16,656 bases of DNA from an uncultured Atopobiaceae bacterium (GCA_905233865.1 CAJOGH010000008.1:1-16656); one strand, 5' to 3'; positions 8,405-15,868 are shown, counted from the stretch's first letter. A program made the numbers and translations. Notes: generated by a model not told the origin, from the letters alone.

Positions 8405-8433
8405 ATGACGCAGGCCTGACCAAGTGCTACCAT
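8405..8433 (+). promoter_or_regulatory. Putative extended -10 promoter of kup
   Basis: ATGACG (8405-8410, 4 of 6 to TTGACA) and TACCAT (8428-8433, 4 of 6 to TATAAT) are 17 nt apart, and TG at 8425-8426 forms an extended -10 (TGCTACCAT). Transcription would begin near 8440, leaving a leader of about 28 nt before the GTG at 8468. The -10 overlaps the upstream in-frame ATG at 8432, which helps decide the start of kup. Confidence 0.45.
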
Positions 8434-8467
8434 GCCTTGGCCCTGTAGTTTGGAAATAGGAGTGAAT

Positions 8468-10810
8468 GTGGGTACATCCGCAGTTCGTTCGCTTGCAAGG
8501 AAGAAGCGCAACATGGGCATTCCGCTGGGCGCGGGCATGATGCTCGTCACGCTCGGCGTAGTCTATGGCGACATCGGCACGTCGCCCATGTACGTCATGA
8601 AGTCCATCATCAGCGGCAACGGCGGCCTGGCCACCATTGGCGAGGAGGTCATCCTGGGCGCGCTGTCGCTCGTCATCTGGACCCTCACGCTGGTGACGAC
8701 CGTCAAGTACGTGCTCATTGCCATGAGGGCCGACAACCACAACGAGGGCGGTATCTTTGCCCTCTACAGCCTCGTGCGTCATCTGGCCAGGTGGCTCATC
8801 ATTCCCGCCATCGTGGGTGGCGCGGCATTGCTTGCCGACGGCATCCTGACGCCCGCCGTCACGGTCACCACCGCCATCGAGGGCCTGCGAACCATCGACT
8901 TTGGCTACGCCGTCATCGGCGACGACCAGATCAAGGTCATGGCAATCACGCTGGCCATCATTGTCACGCTGTTCTTGGTCCAACGTGCGGGCACGGCCAA
9001 CATCGGCAAGGCCTTTGGCCCCATCATGCTCCTGTGGTTCTTGTTCCTGGGCATCACGGGCCTCATCAACCTCTTTGACAACCTCAGCGTGCTACGTGCC
9101 TTTAACCCCGCGCGCGGTATCATGTTCCTGTTCTCGGAGCACAACCGCGCCGGCATGATGGTGCTGGGCTTCATCTTCCTGTGCACCACCGGCGCCGAGG
9201 CCCTCTACTCGGACATGGGCCACGTGGGTCGCGCCAACGTCAATGCCACCTGGCCCTTCGTGAAGGCCTGCCTGATCCTCAACTACCTTGGACAGGGAGC
9301 GTGGATCCTGGCCAACCAGGCGCGTCCCGACCTGCAAACCATGAACGACATGAACCCGTTCTTCCAGATGCTGCCCGAGGAGATGCGCCCCTTTGCGGTC
9401 GTCCTCTCCACGCTCGCGGCCATCATCGCGTCGCAGGCACTTATCACCGGCAGCTTCACGCTTGTCTCGGAGGCATCGCGCCTCAACCTCATGCCGCACA
9501 TGCAGATCCACTACCCTTCAGACAAGAAAGGTCAGCTCTACATCCCCGTGGTCAATTACGTGCTGCTGGCTGGTTGCGTCTTTGTCGTCCTGCTGTTCAG
9601 GACCTCGTCCAACATGGAGGCAGCCTACGGCCTGGCCATCACCGTGACCATGCTCATGACCACTATCCTTCTGTTCTTTTACATCTCAGGCCTGCGCGGC
9701 AAGCGCGTCCTTGCCTTCCTGTTCCTAGCCGTCTTTGGCGTCATCGAGTCCTCGTTCTTCCTGTCCAGCCTCACCAAGTTCCCGCACGGCGGCTACGTGA
9801 CGGTCATCATGACGCTGGCCATCGCCTATGTCATGTACGTGTGGCGCCGCGGCACGGCCATCGAGTCAAGCCAGACGGTGTTCCTGCCGGTGCGCAGCTT
9901 CCTGGACCAGTTCGAGCGCCTACGTGACGACACCTCCTACCCGCTGCTTGCCGACAACCTGGTGTTCTTGACCAACGACTCGTCGCCTGACAAGCTGGAC
10001 CGCGACATCCTCTACTCCATCTTTGACAAGCACCCCAAGCGCGCCCGCGCCTACTGGTTCATCAACATCCACGTGACCGACCGTCCCGACACGCGTTCCT
10101 ACTCCGTGGAGAACTTTGGCACCAACTACCTGTTCAAGATCCAGATTAACCTTGGCTTCCGCGTGAACCAGCGCGTCAACCAGATGCTGCGCCAGGTGGT
10201 CCGTGAGCTCATGGACAACAATGAGATCGAGCCGCAAAAGCACCCCTACTCCATCTACGTGAAGCAGGACGACATCGGTGACTTCCGCTTTTGCATGATC
10301 CGCAAGCTCATCGTCCCCGAGACGTCTATTGCCCCGCGCGACCTGCGCACGCTCATGGCAAAGTACACCATCCGTCGCATGTGCGGGTCACCCGTGCGCT
10401 GGTACGGCCTGGAGAACTCCGCCGTCCTCGTGGAGTACGTGCCCCTCTTTGCCAAGTTCCGCGCTCCCGACTCGCTCGAGCGCGTGGCGGCACCGGGCCA
10501 ATCCGGCGCGCTCAACGCCACCGGCTCCATGCGCCGCACGTCCAAGTTCGAGGAGGATGACGACGACATCATCTCAATCGACACCAAGAGCGCCCGCGAG
10601 GAGCTGGAGCGCGAGGTGGCAACCACCTACATTGGCGGCAACACTGCGCAGTTCAAGGCCCTCAGAATAGACGACGAGGAAGATGATGACGAGTACGAGG
10701 ACGAGGAGATGCCCGACGCGCCCCCACAGGGCCAGGCACCCGAGCCCGATGACGCTGCCTCCATCGTCGAGCAAATGTGGCGCGAGGAACAAAGCAACAT
10801 GAGCGAGTGA
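8468..10810 (+). CDS. kup: Kup/HAK family potassium uptake protein with acidic C-terminal tail
   Basis: This is a proton-coupled potassium importer of the KUP/HAK/KT family in the cytoplasmic membrane. The family signature GVVYGDIGTSP sits at residues 30-40 and TGAEALYSDMG at 241-251, and about twelve hydrophobic helices fill residues 15-460. A soluble domain of about 230 residues follows. I chose GTG 8468 (780 residues) because AGGAG (8458-8462) is 5 nt upstream and the ATG at 8432 falls inside the putative promoter. E. coli Kup has 622 residues. The excess is mostly the C-terminus, where residues 695-780 are strongly acidic with EEDDDD, DDEEDDDEYEDEE and a Pro/Gln stretch. This tail may be disordered and regulatory. 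The gene stands alone between rlmL and a convergent operon, ending in a shared hairpin. In several Gram-positives Kup-type importers bind c-di-AMP, but nothing here shows this directly. Confidence 0.95.
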   Translation: MGTSAVRSLARKKRNMGIPLGAGMMLVTLGVVYGDIGTSPMYVMKSIISGNGGLATIGEEVILGALSLVIWTLTLVTTVKYVLIAMRADNHNEGGIFALYSLVRHLARWLIIPAIVGGAALLADGILTPAVTVTTAIEGLRTIDFGYAVIGDDQIKVMAITLAIIVTLFLVQRAGTANIGKAFGPIMLLWFLFLGITGLINLFDNLSVLRAFNPARGIMFLFSEHNRAGMMVLGFIFLCTTGAEALYSDMGHVGRANVNATWPFVKACLILNYLGQGAWILANQARPDLQTMNDMNPFFQMLPEEMRPFAVVLSTLAAIIASQALITGSFTLVSEASRLNLMPHMQIHYPSDKKGQLYIPVVNYVLLAGCVFVVLLFRTSSNMEAAYGLAITVTMLMTTILLFFYISGLRGKRVLAFLFLAVFGVIESSFFLSSLTKFPHGGYVTVIMTLAIAYVMYVWRRGTAIESSQTVFLPVRSFLDQFERLRDDTSYPLLADNLVFLTNDSSPDKLDRDILYSIFDKHPKRARAYWFINIHVTDRPDTRSYSVENFGTNYLFKIQINLGFRVNQRVNQMLRQVVRELMDNNEIEPQKHPYSIYVKQDDIGDFRFCMIRKLIVPETSIAPRDLRTLMAKYTIRRMCGSPVRWYGLENSAVLVEYVPLFAKFRAPDSLERVAAPGQSGALNATGSMRRTSKFEEDDDDIISIDTKSAREELEREVATTYIGGNTAQFKALRIDDEEDDDEYEDEEMPDAPPQGQAPEPDDAASIVEQMWREEQSNMSE

Positions 10811-10831
10811 CGCTCGATCATACGATCTCAC

Positions 10832-10869
10832 GGGAGGCCGCATTGCCTACAGAAGGCGTGTGGCCTCCC
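10832..10869. terminator. Strong hairpin between convergent genes, probable bidirectional terminator
   Basis: GGGAGGCC (10832-10839) pairs perfectly with GGCCTCCC (10862-10869). The stem extends by three more pairs through one G-U wobble and then, after one unpaired T, by GCCT/AGGC closing an ACAGA loop. It starts 21 nt after the kup stop and contains the last codons and stop (10847) of the HAD gene on the other strand. No long T-run is present on either side, so termination efficiency is uncertain, but the stem is the strongest in the window and its position between convergent genes fits. Confidence 0.6.
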
Positions 10870-11671
10870 TTGCTACCGCGGCCTCGTCGCAGGTCCACAG
10901 ACTCACCTTGCCTGCGGCAGCGGCCGCGTCGGGCGTGGCGTTGGCCATGGCAATCGAGGTGCCGGCACAGGCGAGCATCGTGACGTCGTTGGGCGAGTCC
11001 CCAAAGACGAGGGCGTCCTCCAGCGTGATTCCCTCGTGCTCGCAAAGCCAACCCAGGGCAGCGTCCTTGCCCGCATGCGCACTAAAGACCTCCATGTCAC
11101 GCGGATGGCCCGCGGCCCACGTTGCCTCTTCCCGTCCCCCTAACCAGGCAGAGAGCTCGTCGAACTGGGAGCGGTCGCACCAGTAGATAGTCACCCGGTC
11201 CAATGGCCCCGGCAGGTCGATGATCTCATGTACGTCAAGGTCGCTCATGCGACGCAGTGACGCTAGGAAGTCGGGGTAACCCGGATCCAGGCCAAAGTCG
11301 TATAGCCGCGCGAACTCGCGCTCGCAGGCGAGCGTGCCACCGTCGCGATAGACGTCCATATAGGCACCAACGCGCATGACCTCGTCATAGAGCTCGTGGG
11401 CAAGGCCCTTGTCAAAGTCGATGCCATGGATGCGCTCGCCGGAGGCCGCGTCAAAGACACCCGTCCCATTGGCGCAGATGGCATAACGGGTGGCAGGGTG
11501 CTCCAGAATCTCTGCCGGAATGCCGGCAAACGAGCGACCTGTCGCAGGCACGAAGGGAATGGAGCGCTCTGCCAGCATTGCCAGCAGGTCCATGTTCGCA
11601 GCCGGAATGCTCTTGTCGACCTTGAGAAAGGTGTCATCCAAATCAGAGCAGACGAGCCGCGGCGCACCCAT
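10847..11671 (-). CDS. HAD-superfamily (Cof-type) phosphatase
   Basis: The 274-residue protein has all four motifs of Cof/YbjI-like HAD phosphatases: DLDDT (D10 nucleophile, D12 acid/base), ATGRS (43-47), the lysine in HAGKDAAL (K202), and GDSPND (224-229) for magnesium. The long insert between motifs II and III is the type C2 cap that sets substrate choice. These enzymes act in the cytosol on sugar phosphates, FMN or similar metabolites; the substrate cannot be read here. The frame is open further upstream to 11806, but the ATG at 11671 starts the conserved domain and follows the citrate synthase stop with a single base between. It is therefore the last gene of the ACT-citrate synthase-HAD operon and probably translationally coupled. 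Its 3' end runs into the terminator hairpin shared with kup. Confidence 0.9.
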   Translation of the reverse strand: MGAPRLVCSDLDDTFLKVDKSIPAANMDLLAMLAERSIPFVPATGRSFAGIPAEILEHPATRYAICANGTGVFDAASGERIHGIDFDKGLAHELYDEVMRVGAYMDVYRDGGTLACEREFARLYDFGLDPGYPDFLASLRRMSDLDVHEIIDLPGPLDRVTIYWCDRSQFDELSAWLGGREEATWAAGHPRDMEVFSAHAGKDAALGWLCEHEGITLEDALVFGDSPNDVTMLACAGTSIAMANATPDAAAAAGKVSLWTCDEAAVAREATRLL

Positions 11672-11672
11672 G

Positions 11673-13112
11673 CTAGCCTCGCTCGGACAGGGGCACGTAG
11701 TCGAGGTCGCCCATGACCGACACGTAGGCCGGGCGGATGATGCGCGCGGCGCCGTAGAGCTCCTCCATGCGATGCGCGGCCCAGCCTGCCATGCGGGCGA
11801 TGGCAAAGAGCGGCGTGGTCATGTTCTGGGGAACGCCGAGCATGCCGTAGACAAAGCCACTGTAGAGGTCGATGTTGGCACAGATGGGCTTAGGTGTGGA
11901 GCGACCCTCGTTGATGACGTCGGGCGCCAGGCGCTCGACCGACTCGATGAGGCGGAACTTGTCCAGAAGGCCCTTGGACTCGGCAAGGTCACGCGCGTAG
12001 CCCTTGATGATCTGGGCACGGGGATCGCTCAGGGTGTAGACGGCATGACCCATGCCGTAGATGAGGCGCGACCCGTCACCCGCCGTACCAGCGCGTAGCT
12101 TGTGGAGGTAGTCCAGTATCTGGGTGTCGCTCGTCCAGTCGCTCACGTGCTCGGCGATGTCGTCGATCATCACACCGCCCTTGTGGTTGGCGCCACCGTG
12201 CTTGGGACCCTTGAGCGAGCCCATGGCAGCCGCGTAGGCGCTGTAGGCGTCAGTTCCCGATGAGGACAGGACACGGCAGGCAAAGGTGGAGTTGTTGCCT
12301 CCGCCGTGCTCTGCGTGGAGCATGAGCATGACGTCCAGGAGCATGGCCTCCTGCCTCGTGAAGCCCTCGTCACCACGAAGGACGTCCAGGACCGTCTCGG
12401 CCATGGAGTAGCCGTAGCGCACGGGCGGGATGCGCACGCGCGCGCCGGCGTCCACGTCCTGACGGGCGCGGTGGGCGATGGCGGCAATGCGCGGGAGGCG
12501 GCCCAAAAGCGAGAGCGTCACGTCGATCTCGTGCTCGGGCGTGGTGTCGTCGGGCTTGGGGTCAAAGGCGTAGAGCAGCAGCGTCGAGCGCGCCAGCACA
12601 TTCATGATGGAGTGCGAGGCGGTGCGGCGCGGGAAGATGTCAAGATAGCCCACGGGCGAGACTCTGCCGACTAAGTCCGCGAGCTCGTCGCGGTTGGGAA
12701 GCCTGCCGCTGATGAGCAGGTAGGCGACCTCCTCGTAGCCAAAGCGATCCTCCGACTGCGGATTGTGCACGAGGTCATCGAGGTGGTAGCCACGGAGCTT
12801 GAGGTCACCCTCGGCGGGAACCGGCCCGTCTGGCCCGCGGTCGTAGCCATGGACGCTCGAGATGGTCGTGAGTCCCGCGACGACGCCAGAGCCATCGGAG
12901 TTGCGCAGGCCGCGCTTGACGTTGTAGGCCTCATAGAGGGCAGGCTCGGTGGCCGCTATGTTGTCGTACGCACCATAGAGCTGGTCGCTCTCGGGCGGGC
13001 GACCCAGCGCCACCGAAGGCATGGGACTCGCGTCGAGGCTATGGATGAAGGCCGAGTTCTGGCGCTCTATGAGGTACGCCTCCTCGGGTGTGATCTGTCG
13101 CTCGCTCATCAT
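11673..13112 (-). CDS. gltA: Citrate synthase (Si-type)
   Basis: The enzyme joins oxaloacetate and acetyl-CoA to citrate. The catalytic triad is present: H305 (GPKHGGAN), H356 (GMGHAVYTLSDPRA) and D415 (NIDLYSG), with the HAEHGGGN block at 266-273. At 479 residues it is longer than the common 370-430. The first 60 or so residues (MMSERQITPEEAYLIERQ onwards) form an extension ahead of the conserved fold. Two ATGs in a row (13112 and 13109) lie behind AGGGGGGAG, and either may be used. It lies 12 nt downstream of the ACT-domain gene and 1 nt upstream of the HAD gene. No other TCA-cycle gene is in view. In Coriobacteriia such an enzyme probably serves synthesis of 2-oxoglutarate and glutamate. 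A 2-methylcitrate synthase activity cannot be excluded by sequence reading alone. Confidence 0.95.
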   Translation of the reverse strand: MMSERQITPEEAYLIERQNSAFIHSLDASPMPSVALGRPPESDQLYGAYDNIAATEPALYEAYNVKRGLRNSDGSGVVAGLTTISSVHGYDRGPDGPVPAEGDLKLRGYHLDDLVHNPQSEDRFGYEEVAYLLISGRLPNRDELADLVGRVSPVGYLDIFPRRTASHSIMNVLARSTLLLYAFDPKPDDTTPEHEIDVTLSLLGRLPRIAAIAHRARQDVDAGARVRIPPVRYGYSMAETVLDVLRGDEGFTRQEAMLLDVMLMLHAEHGGGNNSTFACRVLSSSGTDAYSAYAAAMGSLKGPKHGGANHKGGVMIDDIAEHVSDWTSDTQILDYLHKLRAGTAGDGSRLIYGMGHAVYTLSDPRAQIIKGYARDLAESKGLLDKFRLIESVERLAPDVINEGRSTPKPICANIDLYSGFVYGMLGVPQNMTTPLFAIARMAGWAAHRMEELYGAARIIRPAYVSVMGDLDYVPLSERG

Positions 13113-13124
13113 GCGCGCTCCCCC

Positions 13125-13424
13125 CTAGAGCCGGTACATGAACCTAAAGACCTCCTCGCGCTGCATGGTTATCTGCACGCCCAGCTCCTTGGAGAGCGCG
13201 GAGAGCTCCTCCTGGATCCTGTCAAACGGGGCGCTGGCAGACGCGAGGTCGACGAGCATCGTCATGGTGAACGTGCCTTGCAGAATGGTCTGGGAGATGT
13301 CGAGGATGTTGGCATCGTGCGTGGCAAGCTCCGTGGTGACGGCAGCGACGATGCCCGAGCGGTCCGAGCCCAGTACGGTGATGATGGCGCGTCCCGACGT
13401 AGGTGTGGAGGTGCTGTCAGTCAT
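13125..13424 (-). CDS. ACT-domain protein, UPF0237 family
   Basis: This 99-residue protein is a single ACT domain. It opens with AIITVLGSDRSGIVAAVTTE after a short leader of about 12 residues, continues NILDISQTILQGTFTMTMLV, and ends in FRFMYRL. That closely follows the UPF0237 family, whose members are stand-alone ACT domains thought to bind small ligands such as amino acids. No enzymatic residues are expected. The ATG at 13424 has AAGGAG five nt upstream. It is the first gene of an operon with citrate synthase (12-nt gap) and a HAD phosphatase. In many bacteria the UPF0237 gene is directly next to a UPF0210 gene. Here the UPF0210 gene is about 2.4 kb away beyond a LacI regulator and galM. 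A ligand-sensing or regulatory role is inferred from the domain only. Confidence 0.9.
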   Translation of the reverse strand: MTDSTSTPTSGRAIITVLGSDRSGIVAAVTTELATHDANILDISQTILQGTFTMTMLVDLASASAPFDRIQEELSALSKELGVQITMQREEVFRFMYRL

Positions 13425-13481
13425 GCGTGCTCCTTGCTCGGAGTGGTCTCAAAGTGCAGCAAGTGTACCCAAGGCAGACGC

Positions 13482-13502
13482 GCGCCCGAGCGCGGCGGGC
13501 GC
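13482..13502. repeat. GC-rich perfect hairpin between the LacI gene and the ACT operon
   Basis: GCGCCCG (13482-13488) and CGGGCGC (13496-13502) form a 7-bp perfect stem with a 7-nt loop. On the + strand it is followed by TCTTTC, but no + strand gene precedes it. On the - strand it lies 35 nt past the LacI-type stop and 58 nt ahead of the ACT start. It could be a terminator for the regulator or a site upstream of the ACT operon. No promoter I trust is visible around it. Confidence 0.35.
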
Positions 13503-13526
13503 TCTTTCAACGGATTAGAAACGATT

Positions 13527-13545
13527 GCCGCCGTCCTCATGCGGC
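13527..13545 (-). terminator. Weak hairpin at the end of the LacI-type gene, possible terminator
   Basis: On the - strand GCCGC (13545-13541) pairs with GCGGC (13531-13527) across a 9-nt loop that holds the stop codon. It is followed by AATCGTTTCTAATCC, which is only moderately T-rich. Stem length is just 5 bp, so this is a tentative call. Confidence 0.25.
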
Positions 13546-14550
13546 GTGGACAGAGGACCCTTCCACTATCACAGGGTCAAGGAGCTCCTCGACGGGGTCT
13601 GCGGGACCAGGCTGCAGCCGCGCGAGCATGATGGCAAGGGCACGCTCCGCGAGCAGGTCCACATCCTGCGCCACACTCGTGAGCTTGGTCTCAAAGAGCA
13701 GGTCGGCGTTGGAGTTGTCGTAGCTCACCAGCGACATGTCGTCGGGCACGCTCATGCCGTGGTCGCGCATGTACTTAAGAAGCCCCAGCGCGATGTTGTC
13801 CGACGACGCAAAGACCGCCGTTGCACCCGTTTCCAACAGGGCCTCGCCCGCCGCGTAGCCTCCCGCGATGGAGTAGTCACTCTGCAGCACAAGGCTCTTG
13901 TCGCCCTTGATGCCTGCCTCGGTGAGCGCGCGCTCGTAGCCCGCATGGCGCGCGCGGCCCGTATTGGAGCGCTCGACGTTGGCCACGCAGGCAATGCGCT
14001 CGTGACCGCGCTCGATGAGGTAGCGCGTGGCAAGGTAGCCGCCCTCCTCGTGGTCAAATGCCACGCGGTCGCCGGCGAGCCCCTCCACGCTACGGTCCAC
14101 CATGACATAGGGAACGGGCGTGGTGCGCATGGCCTCCAGCAGGCTCGCGCAGGGGCTGAGCTCGTCGCCCGCCACGAGAAAGAGCCCGTCGATGCCACGA
14201 GTTATGAGCTGGCTTGCAAGCTCGGCATCGTTGGTGGCGGCGTCATCGGAGTTGGTGATGAACACGGCATAGCCCGCCCTGCGGCACCTCACCTCCAAGC
14301 GGTGTGCGAGAGACGAGAAGAATCTGCTCTCAATGTTGGGTATGACGAGCCCAAAGGTGTGGGACTGTTGACTCACGAGAGAGCGCGCTATCTGGTTGGG
14401 CACGTAGTGACGTGCGCGTGCGACCTCGCGGATACGGTCACGCTTCTCCTTTGACACGCGGCACGGGCGGTCGTTGAGCACGAGCGACACGGCGGTGGGA
14501 GAAAGTCCCACCTCTGCGGCAATGTCCTTGAGCGTAACCCTGCGTCCCAC
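13537..14550 (-). CDS. LacI-family transcriptional regulator
   Basis: This is a 337-residue repressor or activator of the LacI/GalR family. The N-terminal helix-turn-helix reads VTLKDIAAEVGLSPTAVSLV at about residues 5-24, followed by the hinge region ending HYVPNQIARSLVSQ. The rest is a periplasmic-binding-protein fold for a small sugar or nucleoside effector, with FGLVIPNIES, GIDGLFLVAGDE, VMVDRSVEG and FASSDNIALGLL blocks in the usual order. I chose GTG 14550 because AAGGGGGAG lies just upstream at the right distance. An earlier in-frame GTG at 14568 would add six residues and has no such site. The gene is divergent from galM, and the shared upstream region holds a palindrome of the LacI operator type, so it probably controls itself and galM with UPF0210. 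The effector is unknown; a hexose is a fair guess from galM. Confidence 0.92.
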   Translation of the reverse strand: MGRRVTLKDIAAEVGLSPTAVSLVLNDRPCRVSKEKRDRIREVARARHYVPNQIARSLVSQQSHTFGLVIPNIESRFFSSLAHRLEVRCRRAGYAVFITNSDDAATNDAELASQLITRGIDGLFLVAGDELSPCASLLEAMRTTPVPYVMVDRSVEGLAGDRVAFDHEEGGYLATRYLIERGHERIACVANVERSNTGRARHAGYERALTEAGIKGDKSLVLQSDYSIAGGYAAGEALLETGATAVFASSDNIALGLLKYMRDHGMSVPDDMSLVSYDNSNADLLFETKLTSVAQDVDLLAERALAIMLARLQPGPADPVEELLDPVIVEGSSVHAA

Positions 14551-14586
14551 GATGCTCCCCCTTGGCACGTAGATAAGATACTTATT

Positions 14587-14606
14587 GTGGTAAAACGCAT
14601 TACACC
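14587..14606. promoter_or_regulatory. LacI-type operator candidate in the LacI-galM divergent region
   Basis: GTGGTAAAAC (14587-14596) and GCATTACACC (14597-14606) form an imperfect palindrome with 7 of 10 symmetric positions around a central CG, which is the shape of most LacI-family operators. It lies 37 nt upstream of the GTG chosen for the LacI gene, in the only AT-rich part of the region (about 14570-14606), where that gene's promoter should be. Autoregulation is the natural reading. Confidence 0.4.
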
Positions 14607-14617
14607 CTAACTTTGCT

Positions 14618-14648
14618 GAGGAGGAACGTGACTGTCAAGGACGGGTAG
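14618..14648 (+). other. Strong ribosome binding site leading a six-codon open frame
   Basis: GAGGAGG (14618-14624) lies 3 nt ahead of a GTG (14628) that begins GTG ACT GTC AAG GAC GGG and stops at TAG (14646-14648). The rest of the stretch to galM holds no gene. It may be a leader peptide on a long galM transcript, the remnant start of a lost gene, or chance in purine-rich DNA. Confidence 0.2.
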
Positions 14649-14717
14649 GCAAGCGGGTGGGACATGGACGGGGAGCGTGCGGGTCTGCGTCGGTATTATT
14701 TCGTGACTGACACGGCA

Positions 14718-14772
14718 GCGCATGGGAGCCCCCGTGCGCTATAGAATTGTGGGCGTTGGTCATTCGCACGGG
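14718..14772 (+). promoter_or_regulatory. Three-arm inverted repeat around the galM -10 region
   Basis: Three related arms are visible: GCGCATGGG (14718-14726), its complement CCCGTGCGC (14731-14739), and CGCACGGG (14765-14772). Arms 1 and 2 make a 22-bp dyad with one U-G pair and a 4-nt loop. Arms 2 and 3 make a perfect 8-bp stem with a 26-nt loop ending 3 nt before the galM Shine-Dalgarno (AAGGAG, 14776-14781). The two pairings exclude each other. Between arms 2 and 3 lies TATAGAAT (14740-14747), containing TAGAAT, a 5-of-6 match to a -10 box; no matching -35 is seen. It may be a set of operator half-sites or, if transcription begins further upstream, a switchable leader. Confidence 0.35.
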
Positions 14773-14787
14773 ACTAAGGAGAAGCCC

Positions 14788-15828
14788 ATGGCATGCATCA
14801 CCCAGCCCTTTGGCACGACCTCGGCGGGTCTTTCCGCCACCCTCTACACGCTCAAGAACGCGAGCGGCATGACCGTGTCCCTCACGGACCTGGGCGCCTG
14901 CATGGTAAGCCTGCGCGTGCCCGACGGCCACGGCGCCTTCCCCGACGTGCTCCTAGGCTACGACGGAGCTGCGGGCTACGAGGTCAACAAGGGCAACCAC
15001 GGTGCCGTCGTGGGACGCTCGGCCAACAGGATCGCCGGTGCCTCCTTTGAGATCGACGGCGTGACCCACAAGCTCACCGCCACGCAGTTTGGCAACAACC
15101 TGCACTCCGGCCCCGACATGTGGTTCCGTCGCCTGTGGAAGGTGCTCGAGGCCGCCGAGGACCGTGTGACCTTTGAGCTCGTGAGCCCGGACGGCGACCA
15201 GGGCTACCCTGGCGAGGTCACCTGCCAGGTCACCTACACGCTCACCGACAATGCCATCGACATCGCCTATCGGGCCGAGTCGGACCAGCGCACGGTCATC
15301 AACCTGACCAACCACGCCTACTTTAACCTCAACGGCCACGCCGCCGGCAATGTCCTTGACCACGAGCTTACGATTTACGCCCAGACCTGGACGCCCTCTG
15401 ACGAGGAGTCCATCCCCACCGGCGAGATTGCCAGCGTGGCGGGCACCGACATGGACTTCACCACCCCGCACGCCCTGGGCGAGCGCATCGACTCCAGCTA
15501 CGAGCCCATCGCGCGCTGCCACGGCTATGACCACAACTACGTCATCGACGGCGAGGGCTACCGCCACGCCGCGCACCTCTTTAGCCCCGAGACTGGCATC
15601 TCCATGGACGTCTACACCGACGCCCCGGGCATGCAGCTCTACACCTCCAACGGCCTCAAGGCCCCGCGTGGCAAGGACGGCGCGCGCTACGGCATGCACG
15701 ATGCCGTCTGCCTGGAGACGCAGTTCTACCCCGACGCCATCCACAAGCCCGACTGGCCGCAGCCCGTCTTTGGGCCCGGCGCGCCGTACAACTCGCGCAC
15801 GACCTACGCGTTCAGGACCAACGGCTAG
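14788..15828 (+). CDS. galM: Aldose 1-epimerase (mutarotase)
   Basis: The enzyme interconverts alpha and beta anomers of galactose, glucose and similar sugars in the cytosol, feeding the Leloir or glycolytic routes. The 346-residue protein has the usual family length and the known active-site pattern: NR at 80-81 (SANRIAG), H106 (NNLHSG), catalytic H176 (NLTNHAYFNL) and catalytic E310 (CLETQFYPD). I chose ATG 14788 because AAGGAG ends 6 nt upstream and the conserved fold begins right after. The frame is open to 14722 but without a start signal. It is divergent from a LacI-family regulator, and a UPF0210 gene follows after 40 nt, probably on the same transcript. No galactokinase or transferase gene is in the window. 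Confidence 0.95.
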   Translation: MACITQPFGTTSAGLSATLYTLKNASGMTVSLTDLGACMVSLRVPDGHGAFPDVLLGYDGAAGYEVNKGNHGAVVGRSANRIAGASFEIDGVTHKLTATQFGNNLHSGPDMWFRRLWKVLEAAEDRVTFELVSPDGDQGYPGEVTCQVTYTLTDNAIDIAYRAESDQRTVINLTNHAYFNLNGHAAGNVLDHELTIYAQTWTPSDEESIPTGEIASVAGTDMDFTTPHALGERIDSSYEPIARCHGYDHNYVIDGEGYRHAAHLFSPETGISMDVYTDAPGMQLYTSNGLKAPRGKDGARYGMHDAVCLETQFYPDAIHKPDWPQPVFGPGAPYNSRTTYAFRTNG

Positions 15829-15868
15829 ACCACACACGTACCGCCAGCACCAACCAGAAAGGCCAACC

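Noticed and set aside
8432..8467. ATG at 8432 as the start of kup
   Set aside because: It overlaps the putative -10 element and has no ribosome binding site, while GTG 8468 has AGGAG at 5 nt.
11672..11806. N-terminal extension of the HAD protein to 11806
   Set aside because: It lies inside the citrate synthase gene in another frame, reads as a low-complexity shadow, and the conserved DLDDT motif begins just after the ATG at 11671.
14707..14712. CTGACA as a -35 for the TAGAAT box of galM
   Set aside because: The spacer would be 29 nt, far too long for a normal promoter.
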